NCBI GenBank assembly: GCA_947646915.1 | Contig: CANSII010000011.1 | Coordinates: 1 to 51,916, forward strand | Length of the DNA stretch: 51,916 nucleotides | Origin: an uncultured Clostridium sp. | Lineage (GTDB): Bacteria > Bacillota > Clostridia > TANB77 > CAG-508 | Reading direction: 5' to 3' | Shown here: one piece after another, positions 1 to 7,038 of the stretch | Numbering within the stretch: position 1 is the first letter of the stretch | Layout of the letters: every line of letters begins with the position of its first letter | The notes under the pieces: generated by a model | Databases searched by the model: none | What the model was told of the DNA's origin: nothing | Seen by the model: only the letters and a program-made list of their open reading frames with translations | Position numbers and translations under genes: made by a program

Positions 1-443
1 TATAATGGGTTATTTCTATTTGAAATATAATACACAATATATTTATTTTGTAAAAATTCCAATTCACCTATATATTTTCTACCAAAATCTGTATAAATGT
101 TATTTTCCTTTAGCTCCCAACTAGGTATAAAATTTATATCATCTTCAAATCCAAGCATTGCAATTTTTGCAACATCTTTTATTCTATCTTTGTAATCTTT
201 ATTTCTACAAAGATTACAACTTTCATAAACAAAATCTTGTAATAATCTTCTTCCCTCTATATCAATTTTTATATAATATGTATTTTCTCTTTTTACATAC
301 CCTGCCTTTTCTAATACTTTTAATCTTTTTCTATAATAATCTTTAGATTTATAAATCTTTTTACAATCAACTGATTTTATTTGCTTATATCTACCTATAA
401 AACATATAAGCTCTATATCTCTTGAACTTAATCTTATTTTCAT
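1..443 (-). CDS. Partial unknown protein, winged-helix-like N-terminus
   Basis: An open frame starts at an ATG at 443 after a good ribosome binding site (GGAGG) and runs off the left edge, so the C-terminus is missing. The first 65 or so residues (MKIRLSSRDIELICFIGRY, then YYRKRLKVLEKAGYVKRE) look like a winged-helix DNA-binding domain as found in replication or regulatory proteins of mobile elements. This is a resemblance, not a firm family call. It lies outside the prophage repeat, on the left flank. Confidence 0.6.
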   Translation of the reverse strand, partial: MKIRLSSRDIELICFIGRYKQIKSVDCKKIYKSKDYYRKRLKVLEKAGYVKRENTYYIKIDIEGRRLLQDFVYESCNLCRNKDYKDRIKDVAKIAMLGFEDDINFIPSWELKENNIYTDFGRKYIGELEFLQNKYIVYYISNRNNPL

Positions 444-752
444 AATCTCAAACCTCCATTTCTTAATTAAACTAATATACATTATCTTTTTTCTTTTGAA
501 CCCCTTACCTGTATGTACACCCTAAACTCCATACAATGTTTTTCTTTTGTTTTTAGATTTGTTAATCTTTTGCATACTTTTATTTTGTCCGCCTTTTTGC
601 TAATAAAATTAGCCTAAATCGGACATATTTTTACTATAAAAAAACCTGAATTTTATGTCCGTTTCTTTATCTATTTTGTTCATTTATTTGTACCTGTAAA
701 TCTATTAGCTTTTATATTCAAAACTTTTTTAGAATAAAAAAAACGAATTATC

Positions 753-788
753 AGAATTTCTAAGTGATGGCAATCACAAAGAAATTCT
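753..788. repeat. Long imperfect hairpin
   Basis: AGAATTTCT at 753-761 pairs with AGAAATTCT at 780-788, and inside it GTGAT (764-768) pairs with ATCAC (773-777). Pairing continues imperfectly outward to CGAATT and AAATTCG. No T-run follows, so it is not a typical terminator. Its role is unknown. Confidence 0.55.
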
Positions 789-813
789 AGAAATTCGCAT
801 ATTTATCTTCTAC

Positions 814-842
814 GGAAATTTATCATACTATGATAAATTTCC
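814..842. repeat. Perfect 13-bp inverted repeat
   Basis: GGAAATTTATCAT (814-826) is followed by ACT and then its exact reverse complement (830-842). It lies 26 bases from the preceding hairpin. The pair could be a protein-binding site, an element end or an origin structure. The sequence alone does not decide. Confidence 0.6.
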
Positions 843-1053
843 TAGAATATAAAAATAAAGTGCTATTGACTTGCACTCTATTTCCTGTAATCGGCATATT
901 AAATTTTTTATTTTTGCTATGTCAATGGACATATTCCCTACCTACCAGTTAGGCTATTATTTTTCACTATTTTTATAAAATTGGTCGTTTTTTAAAGTTT
1001 TTTATAAAATTCTATATTTTTATTGTTTTTGTCAAACTCTCTCATATCAACAC

Positions 1054-1104
1054 TTACAAGTTTTCTATTTCAGATGTTCCTATCTTATACTCAATATCTT
1101 CCAT
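1054..1104 (-). pseudogene. Remnant of the small host gene found at 46974-47231
   Basis: The minus strand reads MEDIEYKIGTSEIENL then stop, against MEDIEYKVGNDLNINI then stop at the end of the intact gene right of attR. Upstream of this short match the frame soon meets a stop. It looks like a leftover 3' end, or a decayed paralogue, on the other side of the prophage. Confidence 0.5.
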
Positions 1105-1243
1105 AAATTGTATTTCTTTATTTTCTTATATTTTATTATATCGTATTTCATTTTGCAATACCTATAAAATAAACCTTCTAAACGAATTAGTTTATCTTAA
1201 CAACTTTTATTTTATTTTTGTATATTTTATTACAACTTGTATA

Positions 1244-1263
1244 TGGTTGACAAATCGTTGACA
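1244..1263. repeat. Putative attL core (20-bp direct repeat)
   Basis: The 20 bases tggttgacaaatcgttgaca recur exactly at 46935-46954, 46 bases after the integrase stop codon. Together the copies bracket all phage genes (about 45.7 kb). At this end the core runs into a palindrome, CGTTGACA-T-TGTCAACG, as expected for inverted core-type binding sites of a tyrosine recombinase. Calling it attL is inference from the repeat and the context. Confidence 0.8.
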
Positions 1264-1266
1264 TTG

Positions 1267-1431
1267 TCAACGATTCTCTTCCCAATTAAAGCCTTTTGTT
1301 GCTCCTTTATTATAAATTTTTAGTACAAATTTTTTTAACAATGTTAGTAAGATTCTTTCTTCAAAACTTAATTCTTTTTTTAGTTCATCTAAAATTAATA
1401 ATTCAGAGTCTTTTACTTTATTGTATGTCAT
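1267..1431 (-). CDS. Small unknown protein (54 aa), leftmost phage gene
   Basis: ATG at 1431 follows AGGAGG with good spacing. The product is a charged, probably helical 54-residue protein (MTYNKVKDSELLILDEL...). Its stop codon lies inside the palindrome adjoining attL, so integration sets its last codons. Function is unknown. Confidence 0.6.
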   Translation of the reverse strand: MTYNKVKDSELLILDELKKELSFEERILLTLLKKFVLKIYNKGATKGFNWEENR

Positions 1432-1520
1432 TTTCCTGCCTCCTCATATATTTTAGAGAAACCTCTTGTAATATGCTAACATCTTTTCATCTATAAAATA
1501 ACTACTTTAGGAAACAGCTA

Positions 1521-1694
1521 TTAATCTAAATCTTCTATTAACTTATTTATATATTCTTCTGCTTTATCTATTTTTTTGCTTTCTATTTCTAATTCTTTTT
1601 GTTCTATATATTCTAATATATTATCATTATCATTTTTTACTAAGTTTTTTATATGTTCTAAAACCTCTAAAAATTCTTTTCTCATTTCTTCCAT
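1521..1694 (-). CDS. Small acidic coiled-coil-like protein (57 aa)
   Basis: The frame encodes a Glu/Lys-rich helical protein (MEEMRKEFLEVLEHIKNL...) ending LIEDLD. The ribosome binding site is weak (GGTGG), and a second ATG three codons in is possible. It lies just inside attL, away from the lysis genes. Function is unknown. Confidence 0.5.
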   Translation of the reverse strand: MEEMRKEFLEVLEHIKNLVKNDNDNILEYIEQKELEIESKKIDKAEEYINKLIEDLD

Positions 1695-1844
1695 ATAACC
1701 ACCAAAATAATTATATACCTTTTTGGCTACTTTGTAAAATACTTATTTTTTGGTTAAGTCCACCAAATTGTAGTTATCTTTTAATGAAGTTAAAATTTAT
1801 TATGGTTTCTTTTAGAATATCTATAGCAGAAAGTGAGGTATAAA

Positions 1845-2043
1845 ATGGTATATTTAAGAGTAAATGAATTATTAAAAGAACAGAACAAAAGTAAATATTG
1901 GCTAGTAAAAAATATGGAACGGAGGTTATCAAGCACTTAGTCATCTTATTAATAATGAAACTATAAGTATTCATTTTGCAACTTTAGATAAACTTTGTGA
2001 ATTATTTGGATGTGAGCCAGGAGATATTATCGTAAGAAAATAA
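1845..2043 (+). CDS. Small XRE/Cro-type regulator, read through an in-frame CGG by +1 shift
   Basis: From ATG 1845 (GTGAGG upstream) the frame reads a typical small XRE repressor start with KYWLVKNME, then reaches CGG at 1920-1922 and a stop soon after. Skipping the C continues as GGYQALSHLINNET...FGCEPGDIIVRK to TAA at 2041-2043, a complete 65-residue protein with the usual family ending (CEPGDI). It lies on the plus strand, opposite the late genes. It could be called a frameshifted pseudogene, but the break is the same CGGA found in eight other phage genes. Confidence 0.7.
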
Positions 2044-2063
2044 AATAGAAAGAAGGTAAACAA

Positions 2064-2465
2064 ATGAGCAAGCTTCTACGTCAATATGAAGATTTAAAAA
2101 AACAAAATCCAAATGTTATATATTTATTTAGAGTAGGAATATTTTACAATATACTAAATAATGATGCCAAAATATTGCATGAAAAAATAGGTTTGAAAAT
2201 TACTGATTTAGGACCTAATATTTTTAAATGTGGCTTTCCAATTTCCCAAATTAATAAATATGTTTCACTTTTTGATAAAATGGATTTAAAGTACAAAATT
2301 ATTGATAATTTGCCTAATCAAAATACGAATGATTACATAAATAATATAGAATTAAAAAAGATAGTTAAAAGCATTCTTGAAATTGATTTTAACCAAACTA
2401 CTTTTCAACAGGCTTTTAACAAGTTACTAGATATTCAACAGAAACTAAAAAATATTTATAAGTAG
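2064..2465 (+). CDS. Orphan MutS domain-I-like protein (133 aa)
   Basis: The N-terminal 90 residues follow the mismatch-binding domain of MutS: QYEDLKKQNPN, then FRVGIFYNILNNDAKIL, then CGFPISQINKYVSLFDKM. The family's Phe-X-Glu wedge motif (GDFYE in MutS) appears as F27-Y28-N29, so the glutamate is lost. No clamp, ATPase or other MutS domain follows. About 40 helical residues end the protein. It sits 20 bases after the small XRE gene, probably in the same transcript. A DNA-binding or decoy role is possible; function is unknown. Confidence 0.65.
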   Translation: MSKLLRQYEDLKKQNPNVIYLFRVGIFYNILNNDAKILHEKIGLKITDLGPNIFKCGFPISQINKYVSLFDKMDLKYKIIDNLPNQNTNDYINNIELKKIVKSILEIDFNQTTFQQAFNKLLDIQQKLKNIYK

Positions 2466-2482
2466 AGGAATTATCCCCTACT
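2458..2482. terminator. Bidirectional terminator between convergent genes
   Basis: AAGTAG and CTACTT arms with an AATTAT loop lie between the plus-strand MutS-like gene and the minus-strand amidase. T-rich sequence follows on the plus side and the preceding bases are A-rich, so either direction may be served. Confidence 0.55.
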
Positions 2483-2495
2483 TATTTTATAATGA

Positions 2496-3638
2496 TTATC
2501 TTAACATTTGATTTATTAATCCTTGAATTGCACTAGGATCGTAACCAGCATTTCTTAATTTTTGTTTTCTTGTTTCTCCTGTTCCCCATCCGTCAAAATT
2601 TGGTTTTGTTACTATATCCTTTGCAATTTCTTCGTTTGATTTTCTATTTGAAGTAGGAGTTACATTATTTGCACCATATCCTACTAAGTCTTTTGTATAT
2701 ACCCATGAATACAATTCTTTTAATAACACTTTTCCGTTACCAACTTGCATTATAGTATAATTTCTGTTTCTATAACATTCTGGTATTTTTTGTCCTGTAG
2801 CATAATTAGTAGCATTTGATGATAATGTTACTGTACTTCCTACTGATATATTAGGTGCTGTATTTACATTATTGTTATTTGCTTGTGAACTTCCACTACT
2901 TACAATACAAGAATCATTTACCCATCCAACGTTTCCATTATTAATTAGATATGGATTTTTTGCTCCTGGTATTATCCTTGTAATCATACCACTTTTAACT
3001 GCAGGACTTAATCTTTTTGTAGATGATGAAGAAGTATAAACACCATTAATTGCAACTGTATCGCCTACATTTCTACCAGTATTGTTATTATTTTCATTTA
3101 CAACTATATTAGGTGTTCCTTGTGCTGTTTCTCCTGTAAGTTCTCTATATTCTTCTCTAATCATATTGTAAAATCTCTCAAGCCCATTATCTAAAGTCCT
3201 ATGAGGACAATATTTACCACTTCTGTTTTGATGAGTTCCTACTGTATGTCTAGTGTCTGTTATATTATCTAAATTCCAGCCGTATTGTTTCATTAAATAA
3301 GCAATTCTTTCTGCTGCGTTTCTTTCTGCTTTTTCAAATCTTTCTCCACCAGACTTAGAATAACAGATTTCAATTCCTATTGTTTTCATATTTCCAAATC
3401 CGTGTCCATCTCCTGCATGCCACGCATTACGATTATGTTCTATTCCTTGAACACATCTGTAATCATCTATGGCCTCATGAAAAGATACTTGATTATTGTT
3501 TCTAATCATATATGACACTTCTGACATAGCTGAGGCATCATTCGCTGTATTATGAATTGTTATTCCTTCTGGTTTCATTGGATAAGGGCATTTTATACCA
3601 AATTTGCTCGAAGGCATATTTACTTTTGTTACTAACAT
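2496..3638 (-). CDS. Endolysin: N-acetylmuramoyl-L-alanine amidase with SH3-like and CW_7 domains
   Basis: This enzyme cuts peptidoglycan at lysis. Residues 20-160 form an Amidase_2 domain; probable zinc ligands are H29 (TIHNT), H136 (VGTH) and C144 (GKYCPH), with K142 nearby. Residues about 190-330 hold two SH3-like wall-binding stretches separated by Asn/Ser-rich linkers. The last 45 residues (NEEIAKDIV...GWGTGETRKQKL) match the CW_7 wall-binding repeat of Cpl-7-type lysozymes. It is 380 aa long, and its ATG overlaps the stop of the upstream 47-aa gene. No signal peptide is seen, as expected for a holin-dependent endolysin. Confidence 0.93.
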   Translation of the reverse strand: MLVTKVNMPSSKFGIKCPYPMKPEGITIHNTANDASAMSEVSYMIRNNNQVSFHEAIDDYRCVQGIEHNRNAWHAGDGHGFGNMKTIGIEICYSKSGGERFEKAERNAAERIAYLMKQYGWNLDNITDTRHTVGTHQNRSGKYCPHRTLDNGLERFYNMIREEYRELTGETAQGTPNIVVNENNNNTGRNVGDTVAINGVYTSSSSTKRLSPAVKSGMITRIIPGAKNPYLINNGNVGWVNDSCIVSSGSSQANNNNVNTAPNISVGSTVTLSSNATNYATGQKIPECYRNRNYTIMQVGNGKVLLKELYSWVYTKDLVGYGANNVTPTSNRKSNEEIAKDIVTKPNFDGWGTGETRKQKLRNAGYDPSAIQGLINQMLR

Positions 3639-3781
3639 TATTCAACACCTCCATTGTAATATTCGTCTGTTTCTTTTACTTCGCCTATTCCATCTTCTTT
3701 TTCATTTATTTCTGCAAATGTATTTTCTTGCATATTTAATTCTGCTAATTCTTCGTTGTATTCAACTGTTTCCTCTTCCAT
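3638..3781 (-). CDS. Small acidic protein (47 aa) before the endolysin
   Basis: ATG 3781 follows AGGAGG. The product is very acidic (MEEETVEYNEELAEL...), and its TAA shares a base with the amidase ATG (TAATG), which suggests coupled translation. It has no membrane segment. Function is unknown; its place in the lysis cassette is the only clue. Confidence 0.7.
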   Translation of the reverse strand: MEEETVEYNEELAELNMQENTFAEINEKEDGIGEVKETDEYYNGGVE

Positions 3782-3807
3782 AAACAAATCCTCCTATAAT
3801 AAAAATA

Positions 3808-3840
3808 ATACTGGAAGAATTTTGTTTTTTCTTCCAGTAT
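3808..3840 (-). terminator. Strong intrinsic terminator after the holin gene
   Basis: A perfect 12-bp stem (ATACTGGAAGAA, reverse complement at 3829-3840) with a 9-base loop is followed on the minus strand by ATTATTTTTATT. It separates the holin from the 47-aa gene and endolysin, so endolysin expression may need read-through or its own promoter. Confidence 0.8.
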
Positions 3841-3874
3841 CTTGCTTTTACAAGAATTATTTTCTTGTATTAAA

Positions 3875-4129
3875 TTATTGATTTTTTGCATCATATAATA
3901 CAGTAGCTGTTCCAACTCCACCTAATGCTGTAACTACAGCTTGTATTACTCCGTTTGCATCCAAACCTTCAACATGAATAACACATCCAATTACTGTTGC
4001 TATAACTCCTATTGCTATATTTTGAATTGGTATAGGTAGTGTTTCGTTCCATCTAAAGTATTTTGATACTTTCCCTAAAACGTATGTAAATAGTGTTGTT
4101 ACAATGTAAACTATTAATTGTACTGTCAT
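3875..4129 (-). CDS. Phage holin (84 aa)
   Basis: I choose the ATG at 4129 because AGGAGGGA precedes it and it overlaps the upstream stop as TAATG; an in-frame start further upstream lacks this. The protein has an N-terminal hydrophobic segment (LIVYIVTTLFTYVLGKV), a second one (IAIGVIATVIGCVI) and a third Gly/Ala-rich one (VVTALGGVGTATVL). Size, membrane segments and position next to the amidase fit a small holin. Confidence 0.8.
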   Translation of the reverse strand: MTVQLIVYIVTTLFTYVLGKVSKYFRWNETLPIPIQNIAIGVIATVIGCVIHVEGLDANGVIQAVVTALGGVGTATVLYDAKNQ

Positions 4130-4494
4130 TATTTGTTCCCTCCTTTCATTAATTTTTCCCAACTGTCATGAATATACGTATTTAAGTGCAAATCATTTAT
4201 ATAATGGTCGTAGACTTCTGTTGCCCTTTGTATTTGAATATCACTTTTAGGTATTCCATTTCTTATATCTTCTAAAAATTCTGTTAAGTAATTTTTGCAT
4301 TGATTCTTATCTAGTTTATCAATTCGTTTATCAATTACATTAAGTTTATTATTAATTGGCTTTAATGCCTCTGCAAACTTTTTATCTACTGCATTATCAA
4401 CAGGCTTTTTAACTTTACTAATAAAACTTGCTATTGCTATCAATGCATTTAGAAAAGTTGCTATTGAAATAACAATTACTGATATATACTCCAC
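4129..4494 (-). CDS. Membrane-anchored lysis-cassette protein with coiled coil (121 aa)
   Basis: The start is most likely GTG at 4494, seven bases after AGGAGG. The first 30 residues form one hydrophobic helix (EYISVIVISIATFLNALIAI). A charged coiled-coil region (NNKLNVIDKRIDKLDKN) and a soluble tail follow. It overlaps the holin start by one base. It resembles holin-associated proteins in organisation; the exact role is not shown. Confidence 0.65.
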   Translation of the reverse strand: MEYISVIVISIATFLNALIAIASFISKVKKPVDNAVDKKFAEALKPINNKLNVIDKRIDKLDKNQCKNYLTEFLEDIRNGIPKSDIQIQRATEVYDHYINDLHLNTYIHDSWEKLMKGGNK

Positions 4495-4534
4495 TTGTTT
4501 TCCTCCTCTCTTGTAAATCTTCCATATTAAACAC

Positions 4535-4558
4535 AAAAAAATAACGCCTTAGAGCGTT
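4535..4558 (-). terminator. Terminator at the end of the tail-fibre operon
   Basis: AACGC (4543-4547) and GCGTT (4554-4558) form a stem, followed on the minus strand by a run of seven T. It lies between the XkdX-like gene and the lysis genes. Confidence 0.65.
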
Positions 4559-4596
4559 TTATTTTCATATTATATATATTTTATCATTAGATTTAT

Positions 4597-4746
4597 TTAA
4601 GGCTTAGAAACTGAATTATAATCTTCTCCTGTTATTTCTTTGTATTCCTCTTCTGTTATCCATTTACCAACAGCATTATATACCCTAGTTTTATTCCACA
4701 TCCCATTATCATAATATTTTTTTACTTTTTCAAAATTTTTACTCAT
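4597..4746 (-). CDS. xkdX: XkdX-family protein (49 aa)
   Basis: This small protein (VKKYYDNGMWNKTRVYNAV, then GKWITEEEYKEITGEDY) matches the XkdX family, found after tail fibre genes in PBSX-like phages: a YY-x-G turn followed by a W-I-T-x-E-E-Y-x-x-I-T-G tail. The ribosome binding site AGGAGG is good. The function of the family is unknown. Confidence 0.85.
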   Translation of the reverse strand: MSKNFEKVKKYYDNGMWNKTRVYNAVGKWITEEEYKEITGEDYNSVSKP

Positions 4747-4748
4747 AT

Positions 4749-5078
4749 TTAAGCCTCCTCTAAATCAATATCAGTCATCATTGCTAAATACTCTATGTCA
4801 CTTTGCATTTTTATTTCTTTTAATTCATCTGCAGATAATTCCCTTAAGATAAAATAATATCCATCTTCATAGTGAACTATTTGCACTAATTCTATATGTT
4901 CATATTCTTGTGTTATTGTTTGTCCATCTTCTGCAGTTTCCTTAATTATAACTTTTGACAACTTTCCTTTGAAATCATTTTCTGTAATTTTTGTACTAGA
5001 TATATAATTATTTCCACTTAATCTAAGGTCTTTAAGTTTTGTTCCATCAGAAAGCGTAATTTCCCACGATTTTTCCAT
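4749..5078 (-). CDS. Unknown tail-region protein (109 aa)
   Basis: ATG 5078 follows AGGAGG and lies inside the last 61 bases of the reverse transcriptase gene. The product starts with a beta-rich part (SWEITLSDGTKLKDLRLSGN) and ends with an acidic helix. Its position downstream of the fibre and before xkdX suggests a fibre-associated or assembly role. I do not recognise the family. Confidence 0.7.
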   Translation of the reverse strand: MEKSWEITLSDGTKLKDLRLSGNNYISSTKITENDFKGKLSKVIIKETAEDGQTITQEYEHIELVQIVHYEDGYYFILRELSADELKEIKMQSDIEYLAMMTDIDLEEA

Positions 5079-6142
5079 TTTACTTTCCTCCTAAATAAAT
5101 CATAATATAATTGAGACATATTTTCTATTTGCTTCATTGACATATTTTTATAATTTGCTGTCATCCAACTTTTAAATATGTTCTCAATTTCTTCATATTT
5201 TAGTCTATTATTATTAAGTAATCTTTTATAGGCTTTTAGTTTTCTTCTTTCTCTAGTAATTGCTTTTGGATGTATTTTTCTAACTACTCGACCTGTTTCC
5301 GTTAATTTATATTGTAATTGTAAAACTCTAAATGGTTGAGATAATTTGCATAGATGTGTTTTTTTAGGATTAATTATTAATCCTAAATTATCTGCGATTT
5401 CTTTTATTTCTTTTAATAATTGTTTTAAAAAGTCTTTGTCTCTATGAATTATATACATATCATCTGTATATCTTCCATAATATTTAACGCCTTTTACAAT
5501 TTTAATATAGTTATCAATTTTGGTTGGATAAGAAATACCTATATTTTGAGAAGGCTGACTTCCTATATCCACTCCTCTTCCATTTTTATTATCTACATTA
5601 AATACATCAAATAAATTTTTTAAAATCCATAATGTAATTTGTGCTTCTCCTGGATTTACATTTTTTAAAAATGATTCTAAACTTTTTAAACATAAATTAT
5701 GAGGGATGCTTGCATAATATCTGCTAAAATCTATCAGCAATATATATCCCTCATTACTTTTATGTTCTCTATAATATTGATGTAAGTGTATTTCTAATCT
5801 TTTTCTATGAAATGCTACACCTTTTCCTGTTTGACTAGCACTATTATCATATATAAGGTAAGGAGTAATTGCTGGATTTAAAATATTATCACATAATAGA
5901 TGGTTTACGGTTTTGTCTATCATTTCATTCGTTGTAATATTCCTTATTTTTCCTCTTTCTTTTATTGTAAATTTTGTACCTTCTGTTGGCCTGTATCTCT
6001 TTTCTATCATTGCTTTTTGCAACTCTGCAGTTTCTACTAAATGGTTAATTTCAAAAAGTTGTGATTTGTATTTAAAAGGTGCTGCTTTTATTGCTTTTGT
6101 CCCAGCATCATATATTTTATTAGCATCAAAAAAAATATTCAT
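5018..6142 (-). CDS. DGR reverse transcriptase (374 aa)
   Basis: This enzyme copies the template-repeat RNA into adenine-mutagenised cDNA that replaces the variable repeat in the tail fibre. The palm shows LLIDFSRYY (about 135-143, first catalytic Asp 138), IGSQPSQ (193-199), which fits the DGR signature [LIV]GxxxSQ rather than the intron-type GxPQGG, and the catalytic YTDD box (225-228). There is no maturase or endonuclease domain, and the length is normal for DGR enzymes. It starts 148 bases after the TR. Its ribosome binding site is weak, so expression may be low. Confidence 0.95.
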   Translation of the reverse strand: MNIFFDANKIYDAGTKAIKAAPFKYKSQLFEINHLVETAELQKAMIEKRYRPTEGTKFTIKERGKIRNITTNEMIDKTVNHLLCDNILNPAITPYLIYDNSASQTGKGVAFHRKRLEIHLHQYYREHKSNEGYILLIDFSRYYASIPHNLCLKSLESFLKNVNPGEAQITLWILKNLFDVFNVDNKNGRGVDIGSQPSQNIGISYPTKIDNYIKIVKGVKYYGRYTDDMYIIHRDKDFLKQLLKEIKEIADNLGLIINPKKTHLCKLSQPFRVLQLQYKLTETGRVVRKIHPKAITRERRKLKAYKRLLNNNRLKYEEIENIFKSWMTANYKNMSMKQIENMSQLYYDLFRRKVKWKNRGKLRFLMEQNLKTLD

Positions 6143-6290
6143 AAAATCACTTGTATAGCATTACTAGTCGTAACTAAATGCATAATGATTAGCATTTATC
6201 AGCCTTCGCATTGCTGAAGGGATAATCTTTCCTTTCCTTTCCCATAGCCTTACTTATGGAATCATAGCCCATTTAAAATTGCAAGGGTGT
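6143..6290 (-). ncRNA. DGR spacer RNA region between TR and reverse transcriptase
   Basis: These 148 bases hold no gene. In the well-studied Bordetella phage DGR, a spacer of similar length downstream of TR is needed for cDNA priming. Here a hairpin is visible: TTATC (6196-6200) and CCTTC (6203-6207) pair with GAAGG (6216-6220) and GATAA (6221-6225). Assigning the same role is inference from position and length. Confidence 0.6.
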
Positions 6291-6385
6291 GAAATCAGGA
6301 CGAACGCCGTTCACGTTCGAAGCGTTGTTGTAGTTGGCATTGCCATTGCTGTTGACATTAGCGAAGTTAGAAGAAGAAACCACAT
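6291..6385 (-). repeat. DGR template repeat (TR), 95 bp
   Basis: The TR is aligned without gaps to the VR at 7051-7145 (offset 760) and differs at ten positions, all A in the coding-sense TR. The translated sense is Asn-rich (NFANVNSNGNANYNN), because AAC and AAT codons give wide amino acid choice when A is randomised. It begins 14 bases after the accessory gene stop. The sense strand has 24 adenines, ten of them changed in the VR. Confidence 0.97.
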
Positions 6386-6399
6386 ATAAAGATTACCCA

Positions 6400-6951
6400 C
6401 TATTTTATATTTTTAAGAAATCTGTTATCAGATTGTCGAAGAGCCTTTATCATATTAAATTCTTTTTGTATTTCCAATACTAGATTTGTATATTTATTAA
6501 GATCTGCATATAAGCACTCCCCAATATATTGTAATTCATCTTGCAAAGCGTTACAACAAGACATCGCTCTATCCATTTCCAATCTTCGTTCTTCAAATTC
6601 TGCCATATAACTAGGGAATATTGTATTTGCAATTCTTAAATGTTGACTTATTCCACAAGCAAGTTCTATTACTCTATTTGTTGAGCTTCTTATTTGTTGT
6701 TTGAAATAATCGTATGTTCTTTCTTTTAATCTATTTTGCTCATCTTGAGGAAACAATTTTATTTTTTCAGCAATAATGCTTTCTATTTTAGATTCACTTA
6801 TATAAAAATTGTTTTCTGCTAATTTTGTTACTGCCCTTCTTATGGAATATGCACTATGTATTGTTTCTAACTTTGATTCTTTTCTTTGACTCTTTTTTAT
6901 CTCTGACATTGCTAATAATACTATTTTTACTCCTTCTCTATTTATCGCCAA
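6400..6951 (-). CDS. Probable DGR accessory protein (Avd-like), 183 aa
   Basis: The gene sits between the variable fibre gene and the TR, exactly where DGRs carry the accessory variability determinant that binds the reverse transcriptase. The protein is almost all alpha-helical with many basic residues, and its last 110 residues could form a four-helix bundle, as in Avd. The N-terminal 70 residues are extra compared with the roughly 125-aa Bordetella Avd. The start is TTG at 6951, or ATG at 6909; neither has a strong ribosome binding site. The call rests mainly on position and helical character. Confidence 0.7.
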   Translation of the reverse strand: MAINREGVKIVLLAMSEIKKSQRKESKLETIHSAYSIRRAVTKLAENNFYISESKIESIIAEKIKLFPQDEQNRLKERTYDYFKQQIRSSTNRVIELACGISQHLRIANTIFPSYMAEFEERRLEMDRAMSCCNALQDELQYIGECLYADLNKYTNLVLEIQKEFNMIKALRQSDNRFLKNIK

Positions 6952-7008
6952 AATTATACCACTTTGCTTTTGTTTTTTTAACTCTATTGTGCAATCACTA
7001 TATTATAT

Positions 7009-7029
7009 GACAGGGCATAAAGCCCTGTC
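7009..7029. repeat. DGR target hairpin downstream of VR
   Basis: GACAGGGC (7009-7016) pairs perfectly with GCCCTGTC (7022-7029) around a 5-base loop, 21 bases beyond the 3' end of VR and just after the fibre stop codon. In Bordetella phage DGRs an 8-bp DNA hairpin with a 4-base loop at this place is needed for efficient retrohoming. The stem length matches. It could also act as a weak terminator, but no T-run follows. Confidence 0.8.
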
Positions 7030-7038
7030 GATACCTGA

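Larger units (their letters stand above)
444..1243. other. Gene-poor left flank with hairpins
   Basis: No convincing gene is visible over about 800 bases. The stretch holds two inverted repeats (753-788 and 814-842) and a short remnant similar to the 3' end of the small host gene right of attR (1054-1104). It lies between the partial gene at the left edge and the prophage attL. Confidence 0.5.

Noticed and set aside
616-690. Tiny minus-strand frame starting MNKIDKETDIKF
   Set aside because: Only about 24 codons, no good ribosome binding site, and no similarity recognised.
1296-1496. Plus-strand open frame over the first small genes
   Set aside because: It is antisense to a 54-aa gene with a better ribosome binding site and codes a hydrophobic composition typical of shadow frames in AT-rich DNA.
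5881-5925. CGG triplets on the plus strand within minus-strand genes
   Set aside because: These read CCG on the coding strand and are not relevant to CGG decoding.
5018-6142. Group II intron or retron reverse transcriptase
   Set aside because: The IGSQPSQ motif, absence of a maturase domain, and the adjoining TR/VR pair identify a DGR enzyme.
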